In this document: positions 18,517-27,606 of the stretch, in pieces
Layout: each line of letters starts with the position of its first letter
How positions within the stretch are numbered: position 1 is the stretch's first letter
Assembly (NCBI GenBank): GCA_002418865.1
Contig: DIEY01000102.1
Coordinates: forward strand, 9,834 to 69,288
Direction of reading: 5' to 3'
DNA from: Bacteroidales bacterium UBA5762
GTDB taxonomy: Bacteria > Bacteroidota > Bacteroidia > Bacteroidales > TTA-H9
DNA: 59,455 nt
The notes under the pieces: model-generated
What the model was told of the DNA's origin: nothing
The model's database searches: none
Seen by the model: only the letters and a program-made list of their open reading frames with translations
Translations under genes and position numbers: made by a program

Positions 18517-18524
18517 TATTTTTG
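18517..18524 (+). promoter_or_regulatory. -7 box for birA
   Basis: TATTTTTG followed by C, 20 nt before the ATG at 18544. It abuts the TTG at 18526 that would otherwise be read as the start. Confidence 0.6.
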
Positions 18525-18543
18525 CTTGATAAAGATAAACTTT

Positions 18544-19296
18544 ATGGATTTAAAGGTCATTCATCTTTCTTCAATTGATTCTACCAATAATTATGCCGCA
18601 CGATTGCTATCAGAAAATCAAATAATGGATCCGACTCTTATTGTAGCCGATTACCAAGAACAAGGCCGTGGATATGGTTCGAATCATTGGTTTAGCAGTC
18701 CAGGCCAAAATTTGCTGGCAAGTTTGTATTTAATTCATTCTCAGATTCCTGCTAATGAGCAGTTTATCATTAATTGTATGGTTTCATCGGTAATGGCTGA
18801 ATTTCTTGAGAATGAGCTAAAAATGGAAATAAAGATAAAATGGCCTAATGATATTTATGTGTATCATTTAAAAATAGCGGGCTTACTGATAGAAAATTAT
18901 ATCACTGGCAATGAGCTCTCGTCGAGCATCATTGGCATTGGCCTTAACGTCAACCAAGAGGATTTTCCTGATGAGGTTCCTAACCCTACTTCCATGTTTT
19001 TGTTGGATCATCAAATTAGAAATCCGTTTGAAATAGGTGTCTCTATTGCAAACCATATTATCGAAATACATTCCAATAGAGATAGATATGACCAGGCACG
19101 TGAAAAATATCTTTTGAGATTATATCAAAAAGGGGTAAAAGCCAATTATTTATTAAAAGGGAAAAAGATACAAGGGATGATTACCGGTGTCGATCCATTT
19201 GGGCAACTCATTCTTCAGGAAGGAGTCCAAGAGCATCGTTGCGGTTATAAAGAAGTGGTTTATTTGCCCAATAATAAATTGGAAAGTGAATTATAA
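18544..19296 (+). CDS. birA: Biotin--[acetyl-CoA-carboxylase] ligase
   Basis: Attaches biotin to the biotin carboxyl carrier protein via biotinyl-AMP. 250 residues, lacking the N-terminal DNA-binding domain of E. coli BirA, so it is a ligase only. Motifs: GRGYGSNHWFSSPGQNLLAS (biotin-AMP loop) and IKWPNDIYV, followed by KIAGLLIENY. The small C-terminal beta domain is present (about 200-250). The ATG at 18544 is chosen over an upstream in-frame TTG (18526), because the -7 box ends at 18524. Its stop is one base from the convergent SRPBCC gene. Confidence 0.95.
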   Translation: MDLKVIHLSSIDSTNNYAARLLSENQIMDPTLIVADYQEQGRGYGSNHWFSSPGQNLLASLYLIHSQIPANEQFIINCMVSSVMAEFLENELKMEIKIKWPNDIYVYHLKIAGLLIENYITGNELSSSIIGIGLNVNQEDFPDEVPNPTSMFLLDHQIRNPFEIGVSIANHIIEIHSNRDRYDQAREKYLLRLYQKGVKANYLLKGKKIQGMITGVDPFGQLILQEGVQEHRCGYKEVVYLPNNKLESEL

Positions 19297-19297
19297 C

Positions 19298-19690
19298 TTA
19301 GATTTCGTTAAGCTTTTGAACCATTAGATTCACGAAATTTTCCATTGGGTTTTTCAAGATTCCTGTTAAAAAGGGATTGGTTTTGGCTTCGAAGCCAACC
19401 GAAACCATTGAACTGTTTTCATTCGCAGGTAAAATATCTACAAACAGGCTAAAAGGGAAAGGTTTGTCATTAGCATTGCTGTAAACCACTTTGGAGTTTG
19501 GTTGTTTCACACTGATGAGCAGAGAAATATCTGCCATTCCTTGAATGGTAAAAGAGCATGCATCTCCTTCTACCCGAAAATTGATGACTTGTTGTGGCAA
19601 AGCATGTTGTAAGCGATTTAAGTCAGTGAGGTAAGTATATATAAATTCAGGACTACGTTTTATTTCTATTTGATTGCTTTTTAGATTCAT
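19298..19690 (-). CDS. SRPBCC-fold protein
   Basis: 130 residues with the pattern of START/SRPBCC (CoxG/polyketide-cyclase-like) proteins: EIKRSPEFIYTYLTDLNRLQ at the start and a C-terminal amphipathic helix (NPMENFVNLMVQKLNEI). These bind hydrophobic ligands in a cavity; no ligand can be deduced. Its ATG overlaps the pyrE stop (4 nt, ATGA type), so it is translationally coupled to pyrE. Confidence 0.75.
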   Translation of the reverse strand: MNLKSNQIEIKRSPEFIYTYLTDLNRLQHALPQQVINFRVEGDACSFTIQGMADISLLISVKQPNSKVVYSNANDKPFPFSLFVDILPANENSSMVSVGFEAKTNPFLTGILKNPMENFVNLMVQKLNEI

Positions 19691-20331
19691 TTAACCCCCC
19701 ATTTTTCGGGTTGTTGCCGCCAAGCTATGAGTGATTCTATGTCTTTTTGAGAAATGTAATTATTTACTAAGGCCTGCTCGATGAGTGTGTCGTAATCGGT
19801 AAGAGTGAGTAATCTGATCTTGGCTTCTTTGAAAGCTTCATTAGCTGTTTCAAAATTATAAGAGAAGATAGCCACCATTCCTTTAATCGTACAACCTGCC
19901 TTGCGCAAGGCTTCAACTGCTTTCAAACTACTGCCGCCTGTCGAGACTAAATCTTCGATTACAATCACCGATTGCCCATCTTCTACTATGCCTTCGATTA
20001 AATTGCCCAATCCATGATTTTTTTCTGCCTGCCTAACGTAAACGAATGGTAGTCCCAAATCTTGAGCCACAAGAATGCCATACGGTATTCCACTTGTAGC
20101 CACACCTGCAATTACATCGGGTGAACCGAATTCGTCGCTAATCAGTTTAACCATTTCTTGACGGATAAAAGTCCTTATTTTGGGATAAGAAAGAGCAATA
20201 CGGTTATCACAATAAATAGGAGATTTTAAGCCTGAAGCCCAAGTAAAAGGCTGATTTATATTTAATTTAACCGCCTTGATTTGAAGCAGATTTTCAGCTA
20301 CTTTTTTTGCTAATTCCTGGTTACCTGTCAT
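19687..20331 (-). CDS. pyrE: Orotate phosphoribosyltransferase
   Basis: Converts orotate and PRPP to OMP in pyrimidine synthesis. 214 residues. Seen: FTWASGLKSPIYCDNRIALS (orotate site), GVATSGIPYG, the lysine-containing loop RQAEKNHGLGNLIEG and the PRPP-binding motif VIVIEDLVSTGGSSLKAVEA. Downstream it overlaps the SRPBCC gene by 4 nt. A -7 box lies 52 nt upstream. Confidence 0.97.
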   Translation of the reverse strand: MTGNQELAKKVAENLLQIKAVKLNINQPFTWASGLKSPIYCDNRIALSYPKIRTFIRQEMVKLISDEFGSPDVIAGVATSGIPYGILVAQDLGLPFVYVRQAEKNHGLGNLIEGIVEDGQSVIVIEDLVSTGGSSLKAVEALRKAGCTIKGMVAIFSYNFETANEAFKEAKIRLLTLTDYDTLIEQALVNNYISQKDIESLIAWRQQPEKWGVK

Positions 20332-20382
20332 AAATTATAAATGAGTATATGATAATACTTTTCCTCTTTTTCAAATTTGTTG

Positions 20383-20390
20383 CAAAAATA
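20383..20390 (-). promoter_or_regulatory. -7 box for pyrE
   Basis: TATTTTTG on the minus strand, 52 nt before the pyrE ATG. Confidence 0.5.
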
Positions 20391-20572
20391 ATAAAGGTTT
20401 CGATTCTATTCTTAAGCTCTACTCTCATTACTTACCTAAAATAAGATTCTTATTAACTGTTATTGCATATTGAACGACAAAGATAAGAAATTTTTAAACA
20501 TCTACTCGATAGGATTAATTTTTATGACCATTGTTGCTGTATATAGTGACGGATATGTCCATTTTCAGGGCT

Positions 20573-20971
20573 TCAAACCTGAAAAGTAATGTAAGCATTG
20601 GCAAAGAAATTCCATAATGTAGCTCCAGCAATAGCAAATATTTTAGCTAAATAAAAATTGATTTTGAAATTTTTTAAAACGAGCCAAAGAATCAAGCTAT
20701 TGATGCCTAAACCTATCAAGGAAATAATGAAGAAATAACTGAATTCTTTCAATATTTGAGGGTTAGTGCTCGAAAATGTCCAGATACGGTTTAAATAATA
20801 ATTAGAGGTTGCAGCGCACACAAATCCCATTGCATTGGCAATAAAACGTTGAATTTTCAATATTTCCTTCGAAAAAGCAGTGATGCCATAATCCACAATC
20901 AATCCCGAAAATCCTACGATCAAAAACTTAATGAATTTACTAATGAGGGCTTGGCTGAATATTTGTGACAT
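20573..20971 (-). CDS. GtrA family membrane protein
   Basis: 132 residues with four membrane segments and the GtrA pattern: KFLIVGFSGLIVDYGITA, then NYYLNRIWTFSS at the end of the second helix. GtrA-type proteins are implicated in flipping or transferring polyprenyl-linked sugars in surface polysaccharide modification. It is the last gene of the DUF2520-kdsC-ubiA-gtrA series, 37 nt after the UbiA gene. Confidence 0.9.
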   Translation of the reverse strand: MSQIFSQALISKFIKFLIVGFSGLIVDYGITAFSKEILKIQRFIANAMGFVCAATSNYYLNRIWTFSSTNPQILKEFSYFFIISLIGLGINSLILWLVLKNFKINFYLAKIFAIAGATLWNFFANAYITFQV

Positions 20972-21008
20972 TTGTAGGGAATAGATTGGGATATTGATTT
21001 TCGTAAGG

Positions 21009-21995
21009 TTATGCTTTTGGAATCAAAAAAGGCGTTAAGGTATAGATTCCAAGAATTCCTATCAGCATTAGAATTTTGGCAATAGTTGAACAACGCTTCA
21101 GCTGGTTTTTATGGATTTCGGCTGGGAGTGTCGATAGAAGATGAACCGATAGAAATTGTATGATGAAATACCAGTAGAAAGCAAAGTCGTAATGTCGCGA
21201 ACGTAGCCAATATTGAGCAACTGCCAATAAGATCATCATTAGCACAATGAGCGCCTGAACAATTGTTTTACTGGTTTTCCATCCTAAAACAATAGGTAAA
21301 GTTTGATATTGATAAGCTCCATCGCCTTGAATATCTTCTGCATCCTTGATAATTTCTCTTATGAGTGTACTTATAAAGGCAAACAGGCTCAAAGACAATA
21401 CGATATAATTCATAGTAGGATAAAAACGAAAAAAGGCTATCCATTTATCGGAATTATGCATAAGGGCATAGATTTCGAAAAGCCACGGGGTAATAATGAC
21501 TAAAGACGAGAGAATTGCAACCAGAAAATTTCCCCAGAAAAGTTTTCGTTTTAAATAGGCCGAATAATACCATAATAAGCCAAAAGTCAAGACGAAAATC
21601 CAGATAAGTATAGGTTGCTCGATTTTCAAGGCGGCAACAATACCTGCTGCCAAGCCTAAAATATTGAAAGCAAAATAAAGCATCCATGCTCTTGATACAG
21701 ACAATGCCTGTCCGATAATTAGCTTTTCGGGTTTGTTTAGACGATCGATTTTTTGGTCATAAATATCGTTTACTACATATCCAGCAGCTGTAATCAGCAC
21801 TATGGATAATAATACGAGAAAAAAAACAGTGTGGCTGAGTGGAGAGCTAATTTTGGCTGCTGAATAAAGAGGTAAAAATAATCCATAACGAAGGCTAAAA
21901 ACTATGACAAGGACCATGGCTAAGTTTACCCATCTGATTAGCCTTGCATAAGTAACAATTTCGGTTTTGATTTTCGTGAGAAAAGCTTGATTCAT
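21009..21995 (-). CDS. UbiA family prenyltransferase
   Basis: Integral membrane prenyltransferase of 328 residues with about eight or nine membrane segments. Both Asp-rich prenyl-diphosphate sites are intact: NDIYDQKID (76-84) and DAEDIQGD (218-225). Bacteroidota members are usually annotated as geranylgeranylglycerol-phosphate geranylgeranyltransferase by similarity to archaeal enzymes. Menaquinone or other aromatic prenylation cannot be excluded from sequence. The KdsC-like gene lies 13 nt upstream and GtrA 37 nt downstream. Confidence 0.9.
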   Translation of the reverse strand: MNQAFLTKIKTEIVTYARLIRWVNLAMVLVIVFSLRYGLFLPLYSAAKISSPLSHTVFFLVLLSIVLITAAGYVVNDIYDQKIDRLNKPEKLIIGQALSVSRAWMLYFAFNILGLAAGIVAALKIEQPILIWIFVLTFGLLWYYSAYLKRKLFWGNFLVAILSSLVIITPWLFEIYALMHNSDKWIAFFRFYPTMNYIVLSLSLFAFISTLIREIIKDAEDIQGDGAYQYQTLPIVLGWKTSKTIVQALIVLMMILLAVAQYWLRSRHYDFAFYWYFIIQFLSVHLLSTLPAEIHKNQLKRCSTIAKILMLIGILGIYTLTPFLIPKA

Positions 21996-22008
21996 AAAAA
22001 ATTAAGGC

Positions 22009-22527
22009 TTACCAGTAAAATGCGTCTCCATTCATCCATTTTCCTTGCAACTTCATCACTTGCTCCAGTACGTCTCTTACACAGCCTTCCCCTCCTTTTC
22101 TATGTGAAATATATAGAGAGATTGCTTTAATTTCTTCGGCTGCATCCGAAGGACAACAGGGTAAGCCCACCTGTTGCATGACAGTGAGGTCGGGAATATC
22201 ATCGCCCATATATAAAACTTCCTGTGGTTCTATTTGATGTTGGTGAATGTATTCTTGAAAGACGGAAAGTTTGTCAGCTATACCCAAAAAATAATCTTTC
22301 ACTTTTAGGGCATTCAGCCTATGCACCATAGAATCGCTTTTTGCACCACTAATAATTACGATACGGTAGCCATTTTTGATGGCGTGTTGAATGGCATACC
22401 CATCTCTAACATGTCCACCTCTTAAAACCTCTCCATTGGGCAAGATGAAAATTTCACCTGTGGTTAAGACTCCATCATAATCGAACATGAAAGTATTGAT
22501 TTGATGAAGCAATTCTTTATAATTCAC
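22009..22527 (-). CDS. KdsC-like HAD phosphatase
   Basis: 172-residue HAD phosphatase of the KDO-8-phosphate phosphatase type. Motif I is FMFDYDGVLTTGE (D-x-D-G-V-L-T), motif II IISGAKS, motif III lysine in IADKLSVF and motif IV MGDDIPDLTVM. This matches KdsC, which makes KDO for lipid A core from KDO-8-P. It lies 15 nt after the DUF2520 gene and 13 nt before UbiA. No kdsA or kdsB is in the window, so the sugar substrate remains inferred. Confidence 0.88.
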   Translation of the reverse strand: MNYKELLHQINTFMFDYDGVLTTGEIFILPNGEVLRGGHVRDGYAIQHAIKNGYRIVIISGAKSDSMVHRLNALKVKDYFLGIADKLSVFQEYIHQHQIEPQEVLYMGDDIPDLTVMQQVGLPCCPSDAAEEIKAISLYISHRKGGEGCVRDVLEQVMKLQGKWMNGDAFYW

Positions 22528-22542
22528 GGTTATGATTTTTGT

Positions 22543-23319
22543 TTATTTTTTATGTTTCATAATTTGTTCTGATAGGAGGCGATAAATCTCCTGGTAATCT
22601 GGATTATTGGAAAGCATTTTTAAATGTTCTTGAATGATAAAAGAGTCACCCCTTACTGCCGGTCCTGTTTGAGCTTGCCAGGGTTCCATTAAGGTTACTT
22701 TTTCAAAAGATTCTAAAATAAGCGGTAGAAGAATAGAAAAAGGCAACTGTTGTTTTGTTAAAATATCATAAGCTATTACATACATATAATTAGTAAAGTT
22801 GCTTGCAAATATGGCAGATAGATGAATATATTTTCTTTTTATAGAATCTGCTTCTATGATGTTGTTAGAAAATTGAAGCGCTAAATTTTTAAGGGTATTC
22901 AAGCTTTTTTTGTTGGAAGCTTCAATACAAATAGGCACTAAAGAGAAATCGGTTTCGTGTGTTTTGGTAAAGGTTTGAATGGGATAAAATACACCGCGGT
23001 TAGGGAAGCGAGAAAGCACATCGAGAGGAGTGGATCCGGATGTGTGCATCACCAAGCCATTGGTTGAAGGCATTGCTTCGGCCACGCTTGCAATAGCCTC
23101 GTCATTTACACAAATAAAGTAATATTGTGCATCATTAGGTATTATGGCAGGATTAGCCCATGATTCGCATACATAATATTTTGCCAGTTGACGTGCCGAT
23201 TGAATAGAACGGCTGCATATACCCCTGATGGTATAATTCTGTTGATCGAGCTGGCGAGCCAGATGCGTTCCTACATTCCCTGCTCCAATAATTATTACCT
23301 CGTTTCCCGATTTTTTCAT
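22543..23319 (-). CDS. DUF2520 / Rossmann-fold oxidoreductase-like protein
   Basis: 258 residues. N-terminal NAD(P)-binding Rossmann motif IIIGAGNVGTHLARQL (about 9-24), a substrate-like middle (TSGSTPLDVLSRFPNRGVFY) and a C-terminal helical DUF2520 domain. The family resembles ProC-type reductases and ketopantoate reductase in layout, but the substrate is not established. It is the first gene of the series that continues with kdsC-like, ubiA and gtrA; its -7 box is 22 nt upstream. Confidence 0.88.
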   Translation of the reverse strand: MKKSGNEVIIIGAGNVGTHLARQLDQQNYTIRGICSRSIQSARQLAKYYVCESWANPAIIPNDAQYYFICVNDEAIASVAEAMPSTNGLVMHTSGSTPLDVLSRFPNRGVFYPIQTFTKTHETDFSLVPICIEASNKKSLNTLKNLALQFSNNIIEADSIKRKYIHLSAIFASNFTNYMYVIAYDILTKQQLPFSILLPLILESFEKVTLMEPWQAQTGPAVRGDSFIIQEHLKMLSNNPDYQEIYRLLSEQIMKHKK

Positions 23320-23340
23320 TTCTATACTTTAAACAAACGA

Positions 23341-23348
23341 CAAAAATA
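23341..23348 (-). promoter_or_regulatory. -7 box for the DUF2520-kdsC-ubiA-gtrA operon
   Basis: TATTTTTG on the minus strand, 22 nt before the DUF2520 start; 27 nt after the DUF5103 stop. Confidence 0.55.
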
Positions 23349-23374
23349 AATATTCGTAAAATCTCTAATTTTCA

Positions 23375-24676
23375 CTATTGTTTCGTGCTTATTTCATTTC
23401 CAGATTGATAGAGTCCTATGAGCTTATCGTAAATTTCACCTGGTTCGCGATGATATACGAGTATGGTGTATTCGTTGTCGGTTTCCCAAAAATTTCCTTC
23501 GATGAATGAGGTATCGCCTACATCCGAATCGTTATTGGCCACTACATAGAGATAATTGTAATATCCTTGTTTGAGCAACAACTGGCCTTCATAGCGCATA
23601 CTTTCATAATTATAAGTCATCTTAGCTTCGGGTTGAAGTGTGTTCCCAGTTAGACCACCTAAAATAAAAATGCTTCCATTGGCCAAGGGATAATTGAGGG
23701 GAAGTGAAAAATGAACCATGGCATAATCGGCTTCAGTTTCGCTATATTCCATGTCTTCCGTTTTGATATACATTCGTCCATTGAGGTCGGGATCGTTTAC
23801 AAATGGCTTGTTGGATTTGATAGGATCGGGTCGCATCATCACATGGTAGCCATCGGCAAGGTAAATAATATCAGCTATGTATTCCGAACGATAGCGAAGA
23901 CTCTTTATATCTACTGAGCGGTATTGATTACCAGCATCAAACAGATTCTCTTCTTCATAATCGTAATCCAACCATTCAGCTGTAATGTTACGCGGTTGTT
24001 TTATTGTTAATGCATTATCCCATCGCCAATTTTGAAGAATAATTACAGTAAGATCTCTATCGGGTACAGCCATTTGGTATTTTACTGGCCGAATGGCAAA
24101 ATCTACTTCTTGTTTTGTGTTCATATAGGCTGGCAAATGGGCTCTTCCAATTTTTACATTCTGTATAATTACTCTTGGCTCGTAAATCATGAAACGCATG
24201 GTAAACTGAGGTTGTGAGGGCGTTTCGAGATACACCACAAGAATATAATTACCCGATTTGCTAAGACGAATTCTATCGTTGGGAAAGGTCAATGAATAGT
24301 GTACATAGGATGTAGTAGTGTTGAACGAGAATTTATAATCACGAATTTCGTCAGAGTTAAAACCGTCCATATATTCGTTCATTCTTAGCTCAGATGGTTC
24401 CCAGCTGGCATTACAATGTATAAAAGTATATTGATAAGCTTTGATACCTTCTTCTAAATCATCAAACTGCAAATAAAGTGTTTTATCACTATTAAGCGGT
24501 ATAACAGGCATTTCTAATGGAAAACCCGAAGGATAGAGTAAAACTGTTTTTATGTTGGGATTATAAATTTTATTTTGCGTTCGTAAGACTCTCTGACTGT
24601 AAAATGAAATATTATCCTGTGCCAAAGCAGAACTGATAATGAAAAGTAAAAGTATTAAATGAGAAACCTTATTCAT
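23375..24676 (-). CDS. DUF5103 secreted protein
   Basis: 433 residues with an N-terminal signal peptide (MNKVSHLILLLFIISSALAQ). It matches DUF5103, a Bacteroidota family of exported proteins with an N-terminal beta-sandwich: LYLQFDDLEEGIKAYQYTF, then HCNASWEPSELRMNEYMDGF. No catalytic motif is visible and no T9SS domain is present. Role unknown. It lies 55 nt upstream of the DUF2520 gene, which has its own promoter. Confidence 0.85.
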   Translation of the reverse strand: MNKVSHLILLLFIISSALAQDNISFYSQRVLRTQNKIYNPNIKTVLLYPSGFPLEMPVIPLNSDKTLYLQFDDLEEGIKAYQYTFIHCNASWEPSELRMNEYMDGFNSDEIRDYKFSFNTTTSYVHYSLTFPNDRIRLSKSGNYILVVYLETPSQPQFTMRFMIYEPRVIIQNVKIGRAHLPAYMNTKQEVDFAIRPVKYQMAVPDRDLTVIILQNWRWDNALTIKQPRNITAEWLDYDYEEENLFDAGNQYRSVDIKSLRYRSEYIADIIYLADGYHVMMRPDPIKSNKPFVNDPDLNGRMYIKTEDMEYSETEADYAMVHFSLPLNYPLANGSIFILGGLTGNTLQPEAKMTYNYESMRYEGQLLLKQGYYNYLYVVANNDSDVGDTSFIEGNFWETDNEYTILVYHREPGEIYDKLIGLYQSGNEISTKQ

Positions 24677-25058
24677 AGGCTAAGTTTTAATGATGCGAAG
24701 ATAAGCAAGCCTTTTGAATAAATCCAATTCTTCATTTCATTTGATACGTTTTAGAGCTTTTTATTGGGCTGTTACGGTTTTTCATTTTCAATTTGTGTTT
24801 GAACATTATGGGTAAATAAAGATTTTTGATTGAAAAAAGTTACTCAGACAAAATTTAACAAATTGAGGAGAAAAAATTTTTAGTTTTGTTAAACAATTAA
24901 CAGCTTCATGAGTTGTTTATGCATTAGAAAAAAATTGTATTAAAATACCTGAAAATGATGAAAAGGTTGAAAATCATTTTATGTTTGCAACGCTTTTATA
25001 TAGATAGTTCGTTAAATAAATGTTTAAGCAAACTAATTCAAATACAATCAATTGAATT
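24677..25058 (+). promoter_or_regulatory. nqr upstream region with -7 boxes
   Basis: 382-nt AT-rich divergent region with no gene. Two -7 matches on the plus strand: TAGTTTTG (24881-24888) and TATGTTTG (24980-24987). The second, 71 nt before the nqrA ATG, is the likelier start for the nqr operon. No riboswitch or strong hairpin recognised. Confidence 0.5.
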
Positions 25059-26408
25059 ATGGCAAATATATATAAGATAAAAAAGGGGCTAGATTTGAAG
25101 CTAATTGGGGAAGCCGAAAAGGTGGTAGGGGAATATAAGCCTGCTGCTTATGCGGTAAAACCAGTTGACTTTTCGGGTATTCTTCCTCGTTTGGCCGTAA
25201 AGGAAGGCGATCAAGTGAAAGCGGGTAGTATTTTATTTGTCGATAAGCATCATGAGAAAATTGCTTTTACGTCGCCTGTAGCAGGAACGATTTCTGAAAT
25301 CATGAGAGGGCCAAAACGTATGCTTCTTGAGATAAGGATTAAGAAAGCCCAGCAGGATGATTTTGAGGTTTTCGAAACCAAACATCCATCTAAACTCTCG
25401 GCAGAAGAAATAAAGGATATTTTATTGCGCAGTGGAGTGTGGCCAGGTATTCGACAGCGACCTTATGCGGTTATTGCTGATCCCGAAAAAGAACCTAAAG
25501 CAATACATATTTCTTGTTTCGATTCGGCACCTTTAGCCCCCGATTACGATTTGATTGTTCATGGTCATGGAGAGGAATTTCAAACCGGACTCGATGCTTT
25601 ATCAAAACTTACTAAAGGGAAAATTCATTTGAATGTTCGCACTGGTGAAGGAGTTTCGAAAGTATTTCTTTCCAGTAAAGGCGTTCAGATCAATTATTTC
25701 GAGGGGCCACATCCCAGCGGTAATCCAGGCATTCAAATCCATCACATCGATCCCGTAAACAAAGGAGAAGTTGTTTGGTATTTGCGTCCTCAGGATGTTT
25801 TAACCATTGGACGGTTGTTTCTTGAAGGTCGCTATAATCCTCAAAAAATGATAGCTCTGACAGGAGGTGGGATAAAAAATCCAAAATATTATAAGACTAT
25901 TTCGGGTGCTGTTCTGGATGAATTGCTTGACAGTCAGTTAAAAGAAGGAAATTACAGGATTATTTCTGGGAATGTGCTTACAGGTTCAAATATTGGAAGG
26001 AATGGATTTTTGGGTTATTATGATTCGCAAGTTACAGTGATAAAGGAAGGCGATTATTACGAGTTTTTAGGATGGATGTCACCGGGTTTGAATAAGCTTA
26101 GTGCAAGCCGTGCTTTCATTTCGAGAATGTTTCCTAATAAAAAATTTGATCCTGATACAAATTTGCATGGAGGAGAAAGACCTTTTGTGCTCTCGGGCCA
26201 GTACGAGAAAGTATTACCTATGGATATTTATCCGGTGTATCTTATAAAAGCCATTCTTGCTCAAAATATTGACAAAATGGAGCAATTAGGCATTTATGAA
26301 GTGGCCGAAGAGGATTTTGCCTTATGTGAATTTGTTTGCGCTTCAAAGATCGAGGTACAGGCAATCTTGCGTAAAGGGCTGGATATGATGCAAAAGGAAA
26401 TGAGTTAA
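25059..26408 (+). CDS. nqrA: Na+-translocating NADH:quinone reductase subunit A
   Basis: First gene of a complete nqrABCDEF operon. NqrA is the membrane-peripheral quinone-site subunit of the sodium pump that oxidises NADH and exports Na+. 449 residues, normal length. Seen: KKGLDLKLIGEAEKVV at the N-terminus, the biotinyl-like domain VKEGDQVKAGSILFVDK, and the conserved GGGIKNPKYYKTISGA and GWMSPGLNKLSASR segments. nqrB follows after 23 nt. Confidence 0.97.
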   Translation: MANIYKIKKGLDLKLIGEAEKVVGEYKPAAYAVKPVDFSGILPRLAVKEGDQVKAGSILFVDKHHEKIAFTSPVAGTISEIMRGPKRMLLEIRIKKAQQDDFEVFETKHPSKLSAEEIKDILLRSGVWPGIRQRPYAVIADPEKEPKAIHISCFDSAPLAPDYDLIVHGHGEEFQTGLDALSKLTKGKIHLNVRTGEGVSKVFLSSKGVQINYFEGPHPSGNPGIQIHHIDPVNKGEVVWYLRPQDVLTIGRLFLEGRYNPQKMIALTGGGIKNPKYYKTISGAVLDELLDSQLKEGNYRIISGNVLTGSNIGRNGFLGYYDSQVTVIKEGDYYEFLGWMSPGLNKLSASRAFISRMFPNKKFDPDTNLHGGERPFVLSGQYEKVLPMDIYPVYLIKAILAQNIDKMEQLGIYEVAEEDFALCEFVCASKIEVQAILRKGLDMMQKEMS

Positions 26409-26431
26409 ATAGTAGATTATTATTCAATGAT

Positions 26432-27595
26432 ATGAAATCACTTAGAAACTATCTTGATAAAATTAAGCCCCGGTTTCAAAAAGGTGGCAAGTTTGAGAAG
26501 CTTCAATCTACATTCGAAGCCTTTGAAACCTTTTTATTTGTGCCCAATAGGGTTACTACCCAAGGCTCACATATTCGAGATGCTTTGGATATGAAACGGA
26601 CCATGTCGACGGTAATTGTGGCACTGATACCCGCTTTATTGTTTGGGATGTGGAATACGGGTTATCAGTATTATCTTTCCAGAGGCATAGAAGCAGGGTT
26701 TTGGGCAACTTTTTGGTTTGGATTTTTAAAAGTTTTGCCGATAATTGTTGTTTCTTATGTTGTGGGCTTGGCCATAGAGTTTGTATTTGCACAAATTCGA
26801 GGTCATGAAGTAAATGAGGGATTTCTTGTAACAGGTCTGCTCATCCCTATGATTATGCCAGTTAATATTCCCTTATGGATGGTAGCAGTAGCTACTGCTT
26901 TTGCAGTTATCATAGCCAAAGAAGCTTTTGGGGGAACAGGAATGAATGTCTTTAATCCAGCCTTGGTTGCCAGAGCTTTCATATTTTTTGCTTATCCGGC
27001 ACAAATTACTGGAGAAAAGGCATGGGTTGCCGGATTAAACCATCATGCAGCCATTGAGGGTTTCTCGGGTGCAACACCTCTATCTCAAGCAGCTTCTTTC
27101 AGCTTAGACAAGATTCCTTCTTTAAACGATCTTTTTTATGGTTTTATTCCTGGCTCAATTGGCGAAACTTCGAAACTCGCCATTTTAATTGGAGCTGCCA
27201 TATTAATTATTACTGGAATCGGAAGCTGGAAAATCATGCTTTCTGCATTAATAGGAGGATTAGGAATAGGTTTTCTGTTTAATATGATTGGGGCAAATCC
27301 CTACATGGAAATTTCACCTCTTACGCAAATTATGATGGGAAGTTTTCTATTTGGTATCGTATTTATGGCAACAGATCCTGTTACGGCTGCGCAAACTGAC
27401 ACAGGAAAATACATTTATGGATTTCTAGTGGGAGCCTTTGCTATTACTATAAGGGTTCTAAACCCTGCTTATCCTGAAGGCACTATGCTTTCTATTTTAC
27501 TGATGAATGTTTTCGCTCCACTTATCGACCATTATGTGGTTGAGGCTAATATCCGCAAGAGAACGAAACGAACTGTTCAAAATGTAAATGCTTAA
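26432..27595 (+). CDS. nqrB: Na+-NQR subunit B
   Basis: Integral membrane subunit carrying covalent FMN and riboflavin, central to Na+ translocation. 387 residues with about ten membrane segments. The flavinylation motif is intact: S-G-A-T at 212-215 (GFSGATPLSQA), giving FMN on Thr215, equivalent to Thr236 of Vibrio. EVNEGFLVTGLLIPMIMP and the FNPALVARAF region are conserved. nqrC begins 11 nt later. Confidence 0.97.
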   Translation: MKSLRNYLDKIKPRFQKGGKFEKLQSTFEAFETFLFVPNRVTTQGSHIRDALDMKRTMSTVIVALIPALLFGMWNTGYQYYLSRGIEAGFWATFWFGFLKVLPIIVVSYVVGLAIEFVFAQIRGHEVNEGFLVTGLLIPMIMPVNIPLWMVAVATAFAVIIAKEAFGGTGMNVFNPALVARAFIFFAYPAQITGEKAWVAGLNHHAAIEGFSGATPLSQAASFSLDKIPSLNDLFYGFIPGSIGETSKLAILIGAAILIITGIGSWKIMLSALIGGLGIGFLFNMIGANPYMEISPLTQIMMGSFLFGIVFMATDPVTAAQTDTGKYIYGFLVGAFAITIRVLNPAYPEGTMLSILLMNVFAPLIDHYVVEANIRKRTKRTVQNVNA

Positions 27596-27606
27596 TATTA
27601 AAATCT

